From Rosa chinensis (Eukaryota; Streptophyta; Magnoliopsida; Rosales; Rosaceae), in assembly GCF_002994745.2 (NCBI RefSeq), contig NC_037090.1, positions 19,642,001-19,706,000 on the forward strand: a DNA stretch of 64,000 bases, written 5' to 3'. Shown here one piece after another: positions 36,307-47,502 of the stretch (position 1 is its first letter; each line of letters opens with the position of its first letter). The notes below the pieces were generated by a model that ran no database searches, had not been told where the DNA came from, and worked only from the letters and a program-made list of their open reading frames with translations. Position numbers and translations under genes: made by a program.

Positions 36307-36550
36307 TGGAAAGTATCAACACTTTGAATTTCAACTTATCAGTTCAGAGTTCCGCTGGACCCCTAAGGGCTTTAGCTTCAAGTCTCGCTCAGGAGGTTGG
36401 GATTTTACTGCCCCATGTTTTCTTTTGCACCGTTTATTTATTTTTATTTTTATTTTTGGTTTTGTGGTGGTGGAAAGTTGAAACCTTGGATACCACCCAT
36501 GAACTTAAATAGCATTGGTATGAATGAGTGTTTACATAGTAACAAAAACC
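36307..36550. other. Host sequence between Copia-2 and the next element, no gene recognised
   Basis: The plus strand has overlapping short frames (for example LNFNLSVQSSAGPLRALASS at about 36320-36380) that look somewhat protein-like, but I recognise no family. It might be the edge of a decayed gene. Confidence 0.3.
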
Positions 36551-38006
36551 AAGGACTGAAAAATCGAAAAAATCGCCGAAAATTTCGTTTTTTTGGAGGC
36601 CCGATATATCCATAGTATATCATGACAATTTCGGTCGAAATTTTCGATATTTCCCGATATTTCCCCATACATTCCATCTCCACCAACAATTCTCACATGC
36701 AAAGTCAATCTCCATTTTCGATATTTCCCGATATTTCCGATATTTCTCGAAATTTTCGATATTTCCCCCTACATTCCATCTCCACCAACAATTCTCACAT
36801 GCAAAGTCAATCTCCGTGGGCCCAGCACGTGTGGTGGATGAGTAGTTGGTATAAAATTCAATCCAAAAAACCAACAACAACACCAAGGATCGAACCTTGG
36901 TCATCCCACTACCTTTGAGAGGGTTTGCTAACTCTGCCGCACAAACCTTTATGTATTAATCACAACATTCTAATATATATTCATTTGCCTACGAATCTGA
37001 AAACTTAGATACACGTCCAATCCAAGGACTAAAAAATCGAAAAAATGGGCGAAATTTCGCCGAAAATTTCTTTTTTTTGGAGGCCCGATATATCCATAGC
37101 ATACCATGACTATTTCGGTCGAAATTTTCGATATTTCTCGATATTTCTGATATTTCCCGAAATTTTCGATATTTCCCCATACATTCCATCTCTACCAACA
37201 ATTCTCACATGCAAAGTCAATCTCCGTGGGCCCAACACGTGTGGTGGATGAGTAGTTAGCATAAAATTCAATCCAAAAAACCAACAACAATACCAAGAAT
37301 CGAACCTTGGTCATCCCACTACCCTTTGAGAGGGTTTGCTAACTCTGTTGCACAAACCTTTATGTATTAATCACAACATTCTAATATATATTCATTTGCC
37401 TACGAATCTGAAAACTTCGATACACGTCCAATCAATAACTAACTTGAAACGCTTAATTACTATATTGAATTTTTTTTTTACTAAATGTTCAAATATTTTA
37501 CAACAACATTTCAAATTATAACTTCTATAAATAGTTTAAAATAATCTTCATACCTTGCACCAAATAATCTTCATACCTTGTACCTCATAGGTTTTCTACG
37601 TAGTTCTAAGTTACTCATGTAATTCAAGGTGTAATGTATGATATGTACAAAAAATGTATATAAGGCGTGATGGCTTAGCCTCCCATTGGGTTTCCAGCCA
37701 TAAAAAAAAAGATGTTTATCTAAAAAAATTTCAGAGTTATCGGCGATTCAGCATTTACCGTTTCATCTTAAATTATTACAAATGACTATATAACAAGGTT
37801 TATTCAAGGTTTTCTTTCTATATATAGTAGACAATCGATAAAATAAACATATCTAAAAGTTTCACTTAAAATTTCCATGTTTTTCTTCAAATTTCCATCA
37901 TTTTTCTTGATTATTTACCGAAATCGATATATCCTCGATATTCCCGTCGAAATTTCCGTTTTCGGGACCATCGATATTTCCTCAAAACTCGATATTTTGG
38001 TCCTTG
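36551..38006. mobile_element. TIR transposon with an internal copy of its own left end
   Basis: The left end (C)AAGGACTGAAAAATCG and the right end, reverse-complemented, CAAGGACCAAAATATCG are flanked by ACAAAAACC at 36542-36550 and 38007-38015 (8 or 9 bp, depending on which side the shared C belongs to). An 8-bp site would suggest hAT, a 9-bp site Mutator. The first about 410 bp are repeated at 37024-37433, starting again with CCAAGGACTAAAAAATCG. Motifs CGATATTTC and CGAAATTTTCG recur many times near both ends. No protein recognised. Confidence 0.75.
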
Positions 38007-38015
38007 ACAAAAACC

Positions 38016-38826
38016 CATAATTCATATACCCATTTATATGGTATCAAGTAATTCAAGTTTTAGTCTTTGATGAGAGCATTGGTGAATCTATTTTGCGAGT
38101 TTCTATGTTTGGCAGCCAGGTTTGAGAGTAGAGATAGAAAATTTAAATTAACGTTTCCACGGATGCTGATTTAATTTATTTAGAGAAACATGGATGTTCC
38201 ATATGAGTTTACCATCTGAATTATTGATATCAATTTCTTCGGTTTTGATTGCTATGGTCTTTGGTCCAACCTGTCTCTTTCGAAGTCTCTTGGGTTTCTT
38301 ATACTATTTTTGATTACCAATCCATTTACTTAACCCTTTAGGTGCAACTTTTAGCATTATTTTTGAAATAATGATCCGTGTTTTTTTTTTTTTCCTGTAA
38401 ATTTTTTCCCTTTGGTTGTTTTGGGCTTCAGGGCACTTGAATTTTAGAGTCTTATGTTTATCTTCCTTAACTGATCATGTTTTTTCGCTGACTTTAATTG
38501 AAACATTTAGCAATTTCTGTGGCCCCAAAAGTTAGTAGCTCCTGATCTAGTGAATTGGAAGTGTATACTTGTTCACTTGTTTTGATTTAAGTGTTTAGAT
38601 GGATACTGCACCGTGTTTTTCTAACCAGCTACTCATCTCTAGATCTCATTGTTAGGTTTGTCTGTGGTCGAGCTTAATGTACTTGCACAGGTACTTAAGA
38701 TGGAATATGCTCAGTGAGCCTCCATCTTTTATAATATTGTTACCCTATGAGTTGAACTGTTTTACCCCTTTTCAAGAGTGGCCTTTTAGTTTTCATGGTG
38801 CTAATGTTTTCTTTAGTATGGTGAGG
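38016..38826. other. Intergenic, no gene seen
   Basis: AT-rich sequence up to the left border of duplication copy B; no domain or element end recognised. Confidence 0.4.
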
Positions 38827-38870
38827 AATTTTTTTTTCTTCGTAACTCAATAAATATTAATTCTCAGGAG

Positions 38871-39275
38871 AGCCCCAAATGAGGATTATAGTGAGGATTA
38901 GATGAAGAATTTATTATTAGACTCATTTTTCAATTATATTTCGGCAAATCAACTGTTAGATGTTTAGATATTTATGAGTAGATAATTTCTACAAATTTTC
39001 AACTAAATTGAAAATCGTTAAGGCATTTATATTAGTGATTTATTATTTATGAATATGAACAGTTCAAATTTGACAGATTTGGTTCGTTCATATATTTGAT
39101 CTAGTTTGATACTTAACGATTAGTAATTTCAAAGAAAATTTTCAAAGGTGATCTACTCATGCATACATAAACATCTCATTGTTGATTTTCTGTAATATAA
39201 TCGATAAGTCGGTCTCCCAAACCATTGATTAGAAAGTCATCAACTAATCCTTATTTTAGTGATCCTCATTAAAAG
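38871..39275. repeat. Fold-back MITE (copy in duplication B)
   Basis: Matches 12851-13249 along its length (for example GTTAGATGTTTAGATATTTA, TCGATAAGTCGGTCTCCC). It is followed by ACTCAATAAATACTAATAC with no Copia insertion, the empty site for Copia-1. Confidence 0.75.
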
Positions 39276-39328
39276 GGCTCACACTCAATAAATACTAATA
39301 CTAATTAATACCCCCAGAGTCACATTTG

Positions 39329-39415
39329 AACTTTGGGGTGTTCTTTATGGCCTTCAACTAACATGGGATCCGGGTTACCCAAAAGTACAAGTACAATCGA
39401 ACTCGGCTGCTACAT
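39329..39415 (+). pseudogene. Truncated LINE RNase H fragment (copy B)
   Basis: GAACTTTGGGGTGTTCTTTA and following match the start of the fragment at 20567. It then joins ATGCATGACCATGGAGACA, which matches 21583, marking a deletion of about 0.93 kb relative to copy A. Confidence 0.6.
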
Positions 39416-39460
39416 GCATGACCATGGAGACAGTACTAGTAAGCTAGTTTAGCCAAATTT

Positions 39461-41911
39461 TCAACACGGCGGCATGTCTAGTGGCGGAGGCAGCAACGTT
39501 TCATTTGGGTGTTTTCCATTCTTTACGATCAAGACGGTGTGCATTCCCCATGATAGGTGACGTTCAAGATGACAGTGTAAATACCACACTCCTGAAATAG
39601 AAAAATATTTAGATATTAATTAGCAGCGAGCTGAGGTCAATAATACTAAACAAGATTGCAAAATATACTCAATTACCAGGATTTCTGGCCTTGAATCTGA
39701 CAGCGGCCCATCCACTTAAGGGCACAGTAACTGTGTTCCTAAGAGGAGGATCAACAAGATTGAAGCTCAATGGGTCCTTTTTTACATCAAAATTCCCAAA
39801 GCCAGTTCCAACAATGTGGAAGCTATAGCCATGAAGATGCATGGGATGATCTATCCCAGCCACTAAATTTGTGTTTTGAAAAACAATTTCCACATCCGAT
39901 CCATATTCCAAAACCTTCACCTTTGTGTCCGTCTCCGGTATTTCCAATATCAGAGGGAAGTCCTCAGCTGTGAAGTTAAAAATCAACGGTGGAAAATCTG
40001 GGAAACCCTCTTTATAAACCCCTTTGATATAGTAATAGTAAGCTTGTAATATATCTACTCTCGGATCCACAAAGCTTATGTTGTTCATACTGGCAGCTAA
40101 TCGCGTCCCATTGGGTCCTTCACAGGTTTGATTTCCAAGGCAAGGGAGTGTGTTCACCGATACTGTTGAAACTATTCGAGTGGTGGTGGTTTTTACGACA
40201 TCGGTTTGGTTAATGTCTAGGCTTTTAAGGCTATTGAAAAAGCCAAAGGCTGCATTCGTGTTGTTATAGTAAGGAAGGTAGGGAAATAATGGAGCAGTTT
40301 TACCATTTCCACTGCCATCTTTGTATTCAATAATTGATAATGGAGCAGTTTTACCATTTCCACTGCCATCTCTGTATTCAATTATTGATAATGGAGCAGT
40401 TTTACTATTTCCATTGCCATCTCTGTATTCAACTATTGATGTGGTTGTGGTGTTGTCAAAACCAATCGCTAGGTTACCTTGGTATGCCCTAGCAGCCATG
40501 TAATAACGACCAGGTTGTTGGTCTGTGAACAACAGGGCATCAACGGTTTGTCCAGGAGATATTGTGATGTAGGGTGTTGAGATTGGCGCGGTGTAGGCTG
40601 CGTCTGCTGCGACCACCGTCAGGTTATGGTTTGCGACTGAGAAGAAAAGGATGCTGTTCATGGCAGCGTTGATTACTCGGAGCAGATGGGTCTTGTTTTG
40701 TTCCACAGAAAGTTTGAATGTTTCTGCAGATTAATAAAGAAAGTGCATGGGAATATTAATTGCAGTATATACTATATACTATATATTGAGTTAGTGACAT
40801 TTGCTCATTGTTGATTGCTTAACTGACCTGTTTTCCTGTGTAGTTCCTAATTGACTATGGATATTTAATTGATTATATAATACATACATATTTACCTGAT
40901 TTTGAGCAAGGATAGAGGTCTCCTGGTTGACCATTGATGGTGTAAGCATCAGAAACATTGGGAGTTCCTCCGGTTCTAACAAATTCATCAAGTACCTCCA
41001 TTACATCACTTTTCCACCATTGACCTGCATTTTCAGCGGTATCATCATCAGTTTTTAGTTCTGACTTAAATTCATAAATAAATAAAAAATTGAAAGAAAG
41101 GTCTAAAAGAGAAAAGTTTCCTGACTTGTTTATTCCTGTTCTTTTAGATAACTTGAGACCAGAGACATACAAAAAATAAAAAATAAAAATAAAGAATTAG
41201 GATACCTAATATTATGGGAACTTCAGCATGGGGCTTGGGAAAAGGGTAGCTAGTTCCTGGTTTTGGATAGACAAAAATTGCTCCATGAACCGTCGCCCGG
41301 GACCAATCACTATGAGCGTGCCACCAAAGGGTTCCTTCCTCAATAGAGAATATGATCTTCTGCCTGAAACTCCCACCCGGTTGAATACCACATTGGGTGA
41401 TGTATTCAGGACCATCAGACCATGGATTCCTCGGTTGCTTGACTCCATGCCTGCAGTTGTCCTCTATATTAGTTGATTAAGAAAATGTACTGTTTCTGCA
41501 AATGCTTTCTGACATAATCAGTTGTTGAAGAAAGTTAAACAAATTGAAGTTATATATGTTTGTGTACCAGTGAATAGTGATATTGTATCTGCCTCTGTTA
41601 TGAACATTGACATAGACTGTATCTCCTTTATAAGCTCTTAAAACTGGTCCCGGAAATTTTCCATTAACTGTCAATATTGACTTAGTGCTGCACAGCCTTG
41701 TATATGTGGATTCTTTCACCTATACAAGAGTTGAGAGTCATAAAGTAATTAACAAAGCAGTGCAGATATAATTGAAATGAAAAGCTCAGGAACTAATTAA
41801 ACAAATACATACGACCCAATTATAATCGGCTGAAGCTTGGCGATGAAGGAAGAGTACTAGTAGAAATGATAAAGCCTGAAGTGCTGATTTCCACTTCTTA
41901 GCAGACCACAT
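39461..41911 (-). CDS. Laccase B (LacB), multicopper oxidase with a triplicated 17-residue repeat
   Basis: Exons, right to left: 41911-41813, 41719-41568, 41450-41206, 41024-40896, 40723-39677 and 39591-39461. All are GT/AG and total 1803 bp, 600 residues. It is a close tandem paralogue of laccase A (same signal peptide, same intron positions). Copper motifs are complete: [19 protein letters not shown] and [12 protein letters not shown]. Exon 5 is exactly 105 bp longer than in LacA because [20 protein letters not shown] units occur three times in tandem. The repeat falls in the second cupredoxin domain, away from the copper ligands, where laccases vary in length. Other changes include H to Y after HPMHLHG. 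Function should be that of a secreted phenol oxidase; the effect of the insert on folding is unknown. Confidence 0.92.
40288..40440 (-). repeat. Three 51-bp tandem units in LacB exon 5
   Basis: Units 40288-40338, 40339-40389 and 40390-40440 each start AATGGAGCAGTTTTA(C) and end ATTGAT on the plus strand. They differ by only a few bases and keep the frame. LacA has one diverged unit at the same place (about 22455-22500). Confidence 0.96.
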
Positions 41912-41987
41912 CTTCCTTAATTTGAATTGAATGCACAGTTGCTTTTGCTACAAATTGTTGGTGTTGAATGCATTTTAGTTTGCTGAA

Positions 41988-41994
41988 TTTATAG
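41988..41994 (-). promoter_or_regulatory. TATA box of laccase B
   Basis: Minus-strand TTCTATAAATTC, same position relative to the ATG as in LacA. Confidence 0.6.
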
Positions 41995-42257
41995 AAGAGG
42001 AACCAAGCTGATGAGAAGAGAGGCGGCCATTTTCTTAGATGAATATGTAGATCGGAAACAACACTCGTTTCAATTATTGGTACCACCGTGATTATGACAA
42101 TTTTTTTTTTCTCACAAAGTTATTATTAATTAGTTCACCTTCTTGTTAATAATTTTTTTTTAACACTCAAGTATATATCAGATGCTTGATATTTAAGTTT
42201 GATTTACATTTATGTATGCCAGAAATGAAGGTACCCATTTATCAAAAGACACGAATG

Positions 42258-42476
42258 TGTTGAGGATATATAATCCCACATGAAAAAAATTGGACCTTGC
42301 TTATAGGTTTATAAGACTTTGGGCCACTCCATCAATTATTAATTGATTTTATATGTTAACCACATATTACTTTATCATAATATTAGAACCAGGTTATCCC
42401 ACATGTGCATGCCAATTCATCACATGTGCGGAGGCGTGGGTGTATTGAGCATATATAACATCCCACATGGGAAACA
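42258..42476. repeat. Probable solo LTR or small repeat, copy B only
   Basis: Starts TGTTGAGGATATATAATCCC and ends ATCCCACATGGGAAACA (TG..CA). AATCCCACATG near the start echoes ATCCCACATGG at the end. Copy A lacks it. Flanking bases GAATG and AAAAA do not match, so the boundaries or the solo-LTR reading are uncertain. Confidence 0.4.
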
Positions 42477-43708
42477 AAAAATTTCTACACATGTTTCTTC
42501 TTGGTTAACTGCTTAAGCCTTTTTTTTCCCACATGTTGCTTCTTGGTTAACTGCCTAAGCCCTAGGCTCTAGCTAGGAGTCGTTAAGTACAATATTTAAA
42601 GAATTTCTTCAAATATATGCATAAGAATCTCATATATAAGTTAGAATTGTAGCTGAAGACGACTTATTGCTATAATTTGACTAATATAAAGAACTTTTAA
42701 CAAGAAGTACGTGTCCTACAAGTAATGGCGGAAACAGACTAGGACAAGAAGGGTCAAAGTTTTTGAAAACTGCCCCTGGTTGGTTGAAATATAAAAGATT
42801 TCCATACAAAATTATATTTTAATATGTTGTTTGACGGTTTGACTTTGACCCTTCAACATAAAGGAAAGGAACTAAGCAAAACACCCAACATTTCACTTGA
42901 CGATTAACTAAGCAAATTAAGATGATATCTAACATGCATTGATAGGAAATGATGCTCAAATTAAAGGGCTAGCTTGCATATTAACAAGAAGCACTAGCTA
43001 CTAGATCGAAAAATTGCACAGCTCCACTACAACAAAATCAGTCTTTTACGGCACACATTTTACGGCGCACATTTGACGTGCGCCGTAAAAGACTGTAATT
43101 TATGATGCACATTTCATGTGTTCTGTCAGAATGTCTTTATTCGGGTCATTCACGGCATGCATCTTATGTGTGCCATAAATTTAGAAAGTTATTAACGGCA
43201 TGCATAATATGTGTGCCGTAAATGAATTATTTTACTAGTTTTTTACGACTTACTTGAAAAGTAAGTCGTAAATGAGTTATAAAGTTTTTTTCTTTTTTTC
43301 TTTTTTTGGATCGAAGTATATTAAACAAAAAAGAAAAACAAGACTCCGACTATGAAATCAGAGGGATCTGATAGGCAATATGCTAAGGCTTTAAGGATTT
43401 GCAGTTTTCATTGTTGGCTAATAAGTAATTATTGATGGATTCTTGACTGGTTGGATGATGTTAGGGATGCTCTCTATATAAGTTTAATTGTTGCATATGT
43501 TGGCAGCCAGGCATAAAGACTGATGAAATTGACCAAACCATTCACCAAATGCTCTATATTAAGTTTAATTATTTTTTTATTAAAAGATATCACGGAATAT
43601 ATTGTTTAACTCTGACCTAGCCGTCTCTGCTAGGGTTTCTCGGTGCAAGTTCGCATCGATAAAATTTCCACAAATTCATCTCTACCCAGTTGATCTCCTT
43701 CTTTGTTG

Positions 43709-45260
43709 ATGGCTGGGGTGGTGAATGGTTCGGTGGACACTTTGAGTCAGACGGACTCGGCGTTGGTGACTCTTAGGGATGCAGGGGCCTCGGCGTTTCA
43801 GGACAATCATTGGTACATGGTTGGCTGACTGTTGGCACCGAAGGCAAGGCTTCCAGGGTTGAAGGGTACAATTTCTACTATCTGGCATATTAGATCAGGC
43901 CTTACCATTCAAGATGTAGGTGAGCGCTTCGTGTTTCAATTTGAGAATGAGGTTGTGCGTAATCGGATTTTTCATGGGGGACCCTGGTTCTATCACAACA
44001 CGATGCTTGTGGTGGGTGAATATGACGGGTTTGCTTTGCCAGAGACGGTGGCTCTGGATTTGATGGAGACTTGGGTCGTGGTGAGGGGTCTTCCTCTTAC
44101 TCTGAGGAATAAGATGGCGCACACTATGGTGGGAACGACTCTAGGGCATGTGGTTCAAATGGATTTGACTGCCCTGAAAAGAAAAGAAGAGGAGCAGCGG
44201 ATCAAGATCTGTTTGATGTGCAGCGGCGGATTCGTACCTGGAAGGTTATTGAATTTTCTCCGGTGGTGAAGCTGGAATTAACATTCATATATGAGAAGGT
44301 TAAGGGATATTGTCGTGACTGTGGTTTGTTTGTTCATGATGCGATGGGTTGTGATAAAACTTTCATCAAAGAAGGAAGAGATTCTGGCACGTTCATTTGC
44401 GGCAGCTATGGCAGGTTTGTCTTTGACCTCAAGGAAGGATGTGGTGCCCTCTGTGATGGAGACGGAGTTGGGCACAGGGAGTACTGCTCTCAATTATTAA
44501 TCGGGTGGTTTGGGCTTATCGGATCCTAGTGTTGGGGCTTTGAGCGGTGGAGTCGACCGCACGGCAATAGGGACCAGTTTTGAGTTTTTGAGCTCCAAGA
44601 TCCTAGGAGGTCATGTTAGGATGAACCCAATTTTGGTGAACTTGCTTGCTGGAGGGGGAGTAAGTCCCCGTGTTCCTTTTCTCCTTACCCAGCATAATGG
44701 TGCTTCAGCATCATTGATCTTGAGTCCTATATTGTCTGAGGTCGGCAAGAATGAGCTGGTGAAGTTTTCTTCTATTCAGGTGATGCCAACTGGGAGGAAA
44801 CAAAAAGCTATGGCAATGTTGAGTAGGTTTGGGAAGAAGTTCCTAGCTTTGCCTGATTCGACGATGGAAGTTGGAGAGAATACCTCCTTGATTGTGCAGC
44901 ACAAGAATGGGAAATTATTGGTCTCACCTAAGAAGAAGAAGCTTGGACGTCCAAGGGGAAGTAAGAATAAGGTGAAGGCTCTATAAAGGAATAGGAGGAG
45001 AAGAAGATCCGCAAGTATAAGAGGAGGGGAAAGGCTTTGAAGTTTGAGTCCACTCTGGAAGTTTCAACCAATGAGGTTGTTAATGTATATGGAACTATGC
45101 CAGTTGGGGAAGGTGAATCTGCATCCCTGGTTGCAGAGGGCGAGATAGAAGGTGAGATGAGTGATTTAGTTTTGTTTTGTTTTTCGGGTCGCAAAAACCA
45201 GTGCCTTAGTTGTTACCTTTTATGCCTGCTTCAAGGTTTCTTGTTTTTGTCAGAATAATG
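43709..45260 (+). pseudogene. LINE ORF1 (DUF4283 and CCHC-type zinc knuckle), nested in the CACTA element
   Basis: ATG at 43709 opens MAGVVNGSVDTLSQTD; the frame meets TGA at about 43827 and continues RLPGLKGTISTIWHIRSGLT and FHGGPWFYHNTMLVVGEYD (DUF4283 type). A frameshift near 44220 leads to IRTWKVIEFSPVVKLELTF and the knuckle CRDCGLFVHDAMGC (about 44310-44350). A basic segment KKKKLGRPRGSKNK lies near 44960. Soon after, the sequence runs into TACTGCTTACTGAATTTAAT and AATTTCGTCAACAAAAAA, a LINE 3' end, so ORF2 has been lost. ORF1 of such elements binds its own RNA. Confidence 0.8.
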
Positions 45261-45454
45261 GTGAGTGGACTTCCTAAAAGGTGGGTGTACTAGGAACTAG
45301 ATGAGAAGCTATTTGTCTAGAATAGGGTTTATTTTAGTCCTAAGGAGCGATTGCTTTCTGTCGATCCCATTGGGGTGTTTCGTTCTTGTACTGCTTACTG
45401 AATTTAATGAAAGGGCTGACCTAATTTCGTCAACAAAAAAGTTTAATTTTTTTT

Positions 45455-46320
45455 TTGAAAGGGGGTTGGAACCCAGCCTAACTGGGAGGCTCAGCCCCAT
45501 GCCCGAATATTATTAATAATAGGAGAACCAATGTACAACGAGGGGGACATATAACCTTCACTCAAGTAGTAGTACAAGAATCCTCATAGAGTGCGTTCTG
45601 AATAATAACAAGAGCCTCCTCTAGCCAATACTCATCTAAATACGATAAACTAGTGAGATGTGCCAATCTATGTGCAATACTATTCACTTCACGATATATA
45701 GACTGTACTCTAGTTGAAAGAATAGAGCTCAGATAAGCCTTGCAATCTTCCACAATACAGCCAATCTCTGACAAGTCCTTCATATCTCCATTAACCGCAG
45801 TAACAACCATAGCACAATTAGTTTCAATATCAATATTGATCATGCCTTGATGAATAGCCAGGAGGAGACCAGCTCTCATCGCTTCAATTTCCATGTGTAA
45901 AGCAGATCAAGCAAAAGAAAAAGGGCGTGCAATACCAGCTAAAAACGTACCATTTTCATCTCGAATAACTGCCCCAATTCCTCCCCGTCCACTATCTGCA
46001 TGGAATGACCCGTCAATATTCAACTTCAGTCTACCACTAGGTGGGTGCTGCCATCGAGTCATGGGACGCTTCTGCTTCAAAACTGTAGCCTTGTGAACCT
46101 GTTGATGGTCAGAAAGAAGTTTAGATGCCCCACAGGCAGTATTCAAAGGGTTGAAGGTGCCACCCTTCCAAAGAACTCTGTTTCTTTCGGACCAAATTGC
46201 CCATAGTAACATAAGAAAGACGTCACGTTGTTGCTGGGATAGTGTCTCAGTGACAACACGTACCCATGCAGCTAAATTAGAAGCAGGTAACATCCTCGGC
46301 TCCGAGGTAAGTGGTCCAAA
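45455..46320 (-). pseudogene. LINE ORF2 C-terminal fragment (RNase H), opposite orientation, nested in the CACTA element
   Basis: Minus strand reads MLLWAIWSERNRVLWKGG, then RLKLNIDGSFHADSGRGGIG, VIRDENGTFLAGIARPF, MEIEAMRAGLLLAIHQGM, IETNCAMVVTAVNGD and VNSIAHRLAHLTSL, the RNase H region at the end of L1-type ORF2. Catalytic-type residues D (IDGS), E (EIEA) and D or N (ETNC) can be lined up; the third appears changed from D to N. One stop (TGA) lies between RPFSFA and SALHMEIEA. The T-rich plus-strand tail near 45440-45460 is its A tail. Confidence 0.8.
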
Positions 46321-47210
46321 AAACTAAAACTCTTCCACCCTTTTGCAATTTCTTTGGTGATTGAATTATTTCTTAGATCTGGGGAAGTTAGAGAGTTGCT
46401 CATGTGGATTAAAGTCTTATATCTTTTAAATTCACCTTGAAATTTGGATTATTTGTTTTGACTTTTATGGATTATTCATTTGAACTTATTGAAGGGCCAA
46501 CTTCACTAATGCTTGTCATTGCTTGTCTTTGTAGGCTCTATGAGGTATGATTTCTTTATGGGAAATGGTTGGCATGTGACATCATATCAAGCTATCATCA
46601 GCCCCTTCAAGTACGCATTAATCAATCTGAAGACAATTCTAATCTAGCTAGCATGTTCTATAGTTGAAAACTATTTCAATTAATTATACTATGATTTTAT
46701 AATATGAAGTTATTTAATTGATATAATTTACTACATGAATGCTTTTGTTTGCTATGCTTGAATGAAAGGGTTTAATTGAAAGTATTGTCTATTAGGAGAG
46801 TGAATGAAGATATTTTTAATGACTCGCAAAAGGGTAATTGAAAGTATTGTCTATTAGGAGAGTGAATGAAGATATTTTTTATGACACGCAAAAGGGTCTT
46901 TTACGGCAAGCAAAAGGGTATTTTATGACACGCAAAATGGTCTTTTACGGCACACAATCAAAGTTGTAAAACATCTTTCACGGCGCACAAAATAGTGTTT
47001 TACGACGAGCAATTTTATTTTTTTACAGCGCACATTTTGTGTGCCACAAGAGAAATTTATCTTTTACGACATGGTCTTTTACGACACATTTCTTTGTGCC
47101 GTAAATTTGTCTTTTATAGCGCACATTGTGTGTTGTAAAAGACCAGTTTTGCTGTAGTGCTCCACTATTCTTTTAATTTTTACTATATTTTATTCATTCA
47201 TCAATGATTA

Positions 47211-47248
<38 letters not shown>

Positions 47249-47490
47249 TATAGGTATTTTACCTTCTACTTTTTTTTGTTCTCTCAATCATCTTTCTACG
47301 TATGTATATCTATATTTCACCAAAGAATTCATTCCAAAATTTTCTCTCCTACAAAAGGTAAGACTTCAACATCAACTAGAGAGTATGCTTTTTTTTTATT
47401 ATTTATTTTTTAACTTGTTAATAAATTCAATTCAATTCAGTAAAATAACTTTCTTTAATTCTCTATATAAATTAGAAATTTTTAGAGACT
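46320..47490. other. CACTA right subterminal region and remaining hAT sequence
   Basis: No gene seen. AATTGAAAGTATTGTCTATTAGGAGAGTGAATGAAG-type sequence occurs twice (about 46778 and 46837, a 59-bp tandem duplication). A TA microsatellite lies at 47215-47251. Confidence 0.6.
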
Positions 47491-47502
47491 TGAAAATTTA
47501 AC

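Larger units (their letters stand above)
43025..47159. mobile_element. CACTA (En/Spm-like) element, non-autonomous
   Basis: Left end CACTACAACAAAATCAGTC; right end reverse-complemented CACTACAGCAAAACTGGTC; 3-bp duplication CTC (43022-43024 and 47160-47162). Subterminal repeats of TTTACGGCACACA and relatives occur in both orientations (43045-43260 and 46880-47130), as expected for transposase-binding sites. No TNP1/TNP2-like gene seen. The interior carries two LINE pieces in opposite orientation. Copy A of the duplication shows the empty site at about 26445. Confidence 0.92.
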
